A stretch of 9,757 nt of DNA. Origin: Saprospiraceae bacterium (lineage in GTDB: Bacteria; Bacteroidota; Bacteroidia; Chitinophagales; Saprospiraceae). The position numbers were made by a program, and so were the translations under genes. Location: the NCBI GenBank assembly GCA_020436955.1, contig JAGQWW010000073.1, positions 1 through 9,757 of the forward strand, written 5' to 3'. Position 1 is the stretch's first letter. Each line of letters starts with the position of its first letter. The notes under the pieces are model-generated. The model was given only the letters and a program-made list of their open reading frames with translations. It had not been told where the DNA came from and made no database searches. Shown piece after piece: positions 7,391-9,757 of this stretch.

Positions 7391-7409
7391 ATTGAAACAA
7401 CTTAAATAT

Positions 7410-9757
7410 TTATTCTACCGTCTCTCCTTCTTCCATGTATTCCTCCAAAGGTGGACATACACAGATAAGGTTACGGTCACCGAATGCATTATCAACGCGA
7501 GCAACAGAAGCCCAGAATTTGCGACCATCTCTAAGGTATGGAAGCGGATAGGCTGCTTTCTCACGACTGTAGGAATGTTCCCAGTTATCGGCTGTAATCA
7601 CTGCCAAGGTATGTGGCGCATTATGCAACACATTGTCCTCTGCAGGTGCCTCACCGGAAGCAATTTCATCAATTTCCTTTTTGATACTCAACATAGCATC
7701 ACAGAATCTGTCCAATTCATCTTTATCCTCACTTTCTGTAGGCTCAATCATAAGCGTGCCGGCAACCGGGAAAGACAAAGTTGGTGCGTGGAAACCATAA
7801 TCGATCAAGCGTTTTGCAACGTCTTCCGCACTTACTAGGGATTTGTAAGGACGCAAGTCGATAATCATTTCATGCGCTGCTCTACCCATGGCACCTACAT
7901 ATAATACCGGATACTCATTTTCCAATCTAGATTTGATGTAGTTGGCATTCAGGATGGCATATTCTGTGGACTCTCTTACTCCTTCTTTACCCAACATACG
8001 GATATACCCGTATGATATCAGCAGGATACTGGCAGAACCCCAAGGACCTGAAGACACTGCAGAGATACCGTTTTTACCACCGGTAGCAACCATGCTGTGC
8101 TTTGGAAGGTAAGGTGCAAGTTTGTCATTCACACAGATAGGGCCCATACCCGGTCCACCACCTCCATGAGGTATAGCAAAGGTCTTATGCAGGTTAAGGT
8201 GACAAACATCTGCTCCAATGATAGCAGGACTGGTCAAACCAACCTGTGCATTCATATTAGCACCATCCATGTACACCAAGCCGCCGTTATCGTGAACGAT
8301 TTTACAGATTTCTTTGATACCGGTTTCAAACACACCGTGTGTAGATGGGTAGGTTACCATCAAAGAAGATAAATTGTCTTTATGCTTTTCTGCTTTTGCG
8401 CGAAGGTCATCAATATCAATATTACCTTTTTCATCGCAAGCCACTACCACTACTTCCATACCAGCCATAACGGCACTTGCAGGATTGGTACCGTGAGCTG
8501 AAGACGGAATTAAGGCAACATTACGATGGTCATTTCCATTGGCATGATGATATGCACGGATGGTCAAAAGACCTGCATATTCTCCTTGTGCGCCTGAGTT
8601 AGGCTGCAAAGAACAAGCGGTAAAACCAGTTGCATCACACAAATAAGCTTCCAACTCCTCAAAAATCTGCTGGTATCCTTTTGCCTGGTCACCTGGCACA
8701 AATGGGTGCAGGTTGGCAAATTCAGGCCAGCTAACCGGAATCATCTCCGAAGCAGCATTCAATTTCATGGTACAAGACCCCAATGGAATCATGGAATGTA
8801 CCAAAGAGATATCTTTATTCTCAAGGCGCTTAAGGTAGCGCATCATTTTACTTTCAGTATGGTAGATGTGGAAAACCTCATGTTCCAGGTATGCTGAAGT
8901 ACGCTGCAAAGGAGCAGGTACCGTCATTGCTGCATTAGAAGCATCTGCAGGAGCTGTCTGCTTTAGTGCATTGGCAAAGCAGGCTACAATTTCATTGTAA
9001 TCGTCAATTCTTACGGTCTCATCCAGTGCAATTTGAATAGCGCCTTCTTCATAGTAGAAGTTGATACCACACTCCAATGCTTTAGTCTGGATTTTCTCCT
9101 GCTGCACTGCATCTACATGTACTCTAACCGTATCAAAAAATGCTTTGTGTGCAACTTTCAACCCAAGTTGGTCCAAAGCAGCAGCAAGGTTTAAAGCATT
9201 TTGATGAACGCGATCAGCAATCTTTTTGATACCGGTAGGACCATGATATACTGCATAGAAGCCGGCCATATTGGCCAACAATGCCTGGGCAGTACAGATA
9301 TTGGAAGTAGCTTTTTCTCTACGAATATGCTGCTCACGGGTTTGGAGCGCCATTCTTAATGCGCGGTCGCCCTGAGCATCGACTGAAACACCAATGATTC
9401 GGCCCGGAATCAGTCTTTTGTAGTCGTCTTTTGTAGCAAAATAGGCTGCATGTGGTCCACCATAACCCATTGGCACCCCAAAGCGCTGGGTATTTCCGAT
9501 AGCACAATCAGCTCCCCATTCTCCCGGAGGCTTCAAAAGTGCCAAACTTAAAATGTCAGCAGCTACGATTACATATACCTCGTTGGCTTTTGCCTTTTCA
9601 ACAAAGGCTCTGTAATCTTCAACCGAACCTTCTTTATCTGGATATTGCAAAAGCACACCGAAGGTCTTATCATTCATTTCATAAGTCTTCCAATCTCCCA
9701 CCACTACTGAAATACCCAATGGTTCGGCACGGGTCATCAATACATCAATGGTCTGTT
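7410..9757 (-). CDS. gcvP: Glycine dehydrogenase (decarboxylating), P-protein of the glycine cleavage system; 5' end outside the window
   Basis: The P-protein decarboxylates glycine with pyridoxal phosphate and passes the aminomethyl group to lipoyl H-protein (GcvH). About 782 residues are present of a family length near 950-960, so about 180 N-terminal residues lie beyond the right edge. The frame stays open to the edge: QTIDV precedes LMTRAEPLGI, matching the usual HPQTIDVVRTRAEP. The TTG at 9738-9740 is therefore an internal Leu codon, not a start. Counting from it, the fragment shows SSAHGTNPASA with His416, YPSTHGVFETG, DGANMNAQVG, and the PLP-binding Lys519 in NLHKTFAIPHGGGGPGMGP (codon 8184-8186). 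The C-terminus (LICVCPPLEEYM) is typical. Both the N-terminal and C-terminal GDC-P halves are fused in one chain, unlike the split gcvPA/gcvPB form. No gcvT or gcvH is in view. A strong intrinsic terminator follows the stop. Confidence 0.97.
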   Translation of the reverse strand, partial: QTIDVLMTRAEPLGISVVVGDWKTYEMNDKTFGVLLQYPDKEGSVEDYRAFVEKAKANEVYVIVAADILSLALLKPPGEWGADCAIGNTQRFGVPMGYGGPHAAYFATKDDYKRLIPGRIIGVSVDAQGDRALRMALQTREQHIRREKATSNICTAQALLANMAGFYAVYHGPTGIKKIADRVHQNALNLAAALDQLGLKVAHKAFFDTVRVHVDAVQQEKIQTKALECGINFYYEEGAIQIALDETVRIDDYNEIVACFANALKQTAPADASNAAMTVPAPLQRTSAYLEHEVFHIYHTESKMMRYLKRLENKDISLVHSMIPLGSCTMKLNAASEMIPVSWPEFANLHPFVPGDQAKGYQQIFEELEAYLCDATGFTACSLQPNSGAQGEYAGLLTIRAYHHANGNDHRNVALIPSSAHGTNPASAVMAGMEVVVVACDEKGNIDIDDLRAKAEKHKDNLSSLMVTYPSTHGVFETGIKEICKIVHDNGGLVYMDGANMNAQVGLTSPAIIGADVCHLNLHKTFAIPHGGGGPGMGPICVNDKLAPYLPKHSMVATGGKNGISAVSSGPWGSASILLISYGYIRMLGKEGVRESTEYAILNANYIKSRLENEYPVLYVGAMGRAAHEMIIDLRPYKSLVSAEDVAKRLIDYGFHAPTLSFPVAGTLMIEPTESEDKDELDRFCDAMLSIKKEIDEIASGEAPAEDNVLHNAPHTLAVITADNWEHSYSREKAAYPLPYLRDGRKFWASVARVDNAFGDRNLICVCPPLEEYMEEGETVE

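Noticed and set aside
7392..7838. Rightward 148-residue open frame
   Set aside because: It is antisense to the well-conserved C-terminus of gcvP and begins at the gcvP terminator edge; no domain is seen.
9738..9740. TTG as the start codon of gcvP
   Set aside because: The frame continues upstream to the window edge with QTIDV, which matches the conserved P-protein sequence, so the gene is truncated by the window and not started here.

Overview
The window looks like chromosomal DNA from a Bacteroidota bacterium, plausibly of the Saprospiria/Chitinophagia type, although the exact lineage cannot be fixed from the sequence alone. The main clues are a secreted enzyme ending in a type IX secretion (T9SS) sorting domain, AT-rich leaders without clear Shine-Dalgarno sequences, a candidate promoter of the Bacteroidota TTG/TAnnTTTG type, and a large fusion of a TolB-like propeller with an outer-membrane barrel. 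There are no RNA genes, insertion sequences, phage genes or CRISPR arrays.

Layout. Positions 1-346 are non-coding: a tract of 7-nt tandem repeats (about 10-107), then an AT-rich leader with a small hairpin and a plausible promoter. One rightward gene (347-3898) encodes an 1183-residue exported protein with a degenerate peptidase-MA-like domain, a TolB/PD40-type beta-propeller, a Pro/Glu-rich linker and an Omp85-like beta-barrel. It meets the leftward block tail to tail with no base between the two stop codons. Going leftward from the right edge, the block contains gcvP (glycine decarboxylase P-protein, N-terminus outside the window), a strong intrinsic terminator, hldD (ADP-heptose epimerase), a T9SS-exported endonuclease/exonuclease/phosphatase-family protein whose start overlaps the end of hldD by 17 nt, and a 5-TM heme-copper oxidase subunit III-like membrane protein.

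How the genes relate. The window mixes housekeeping functions: one-carbon/glycine metabolism (gcvP), LPS inner-core sugar synthesis (hldD) and respiration (subunit III-like). It also holds two envelope or secreted proteins. hldD and the nuclease-like gene are probably co-transcribed and translationally coupled. The gcvP terminator separates them from gcvP, but it lies only 12 nt from the hldD start. No complete multi-gene pathway is visible.

The most unusual items are the propeller/Omp85 fusion with its dead metallopeptidase-like domain, the heptad repeat tract, the zero-gap convergent stops, and the terminator that pairs fully only as RNA from the gcvP strand. I see no clear sign of a wholly new system; the large outer-membrane fusion protein is the best candidate for unexplored biology.
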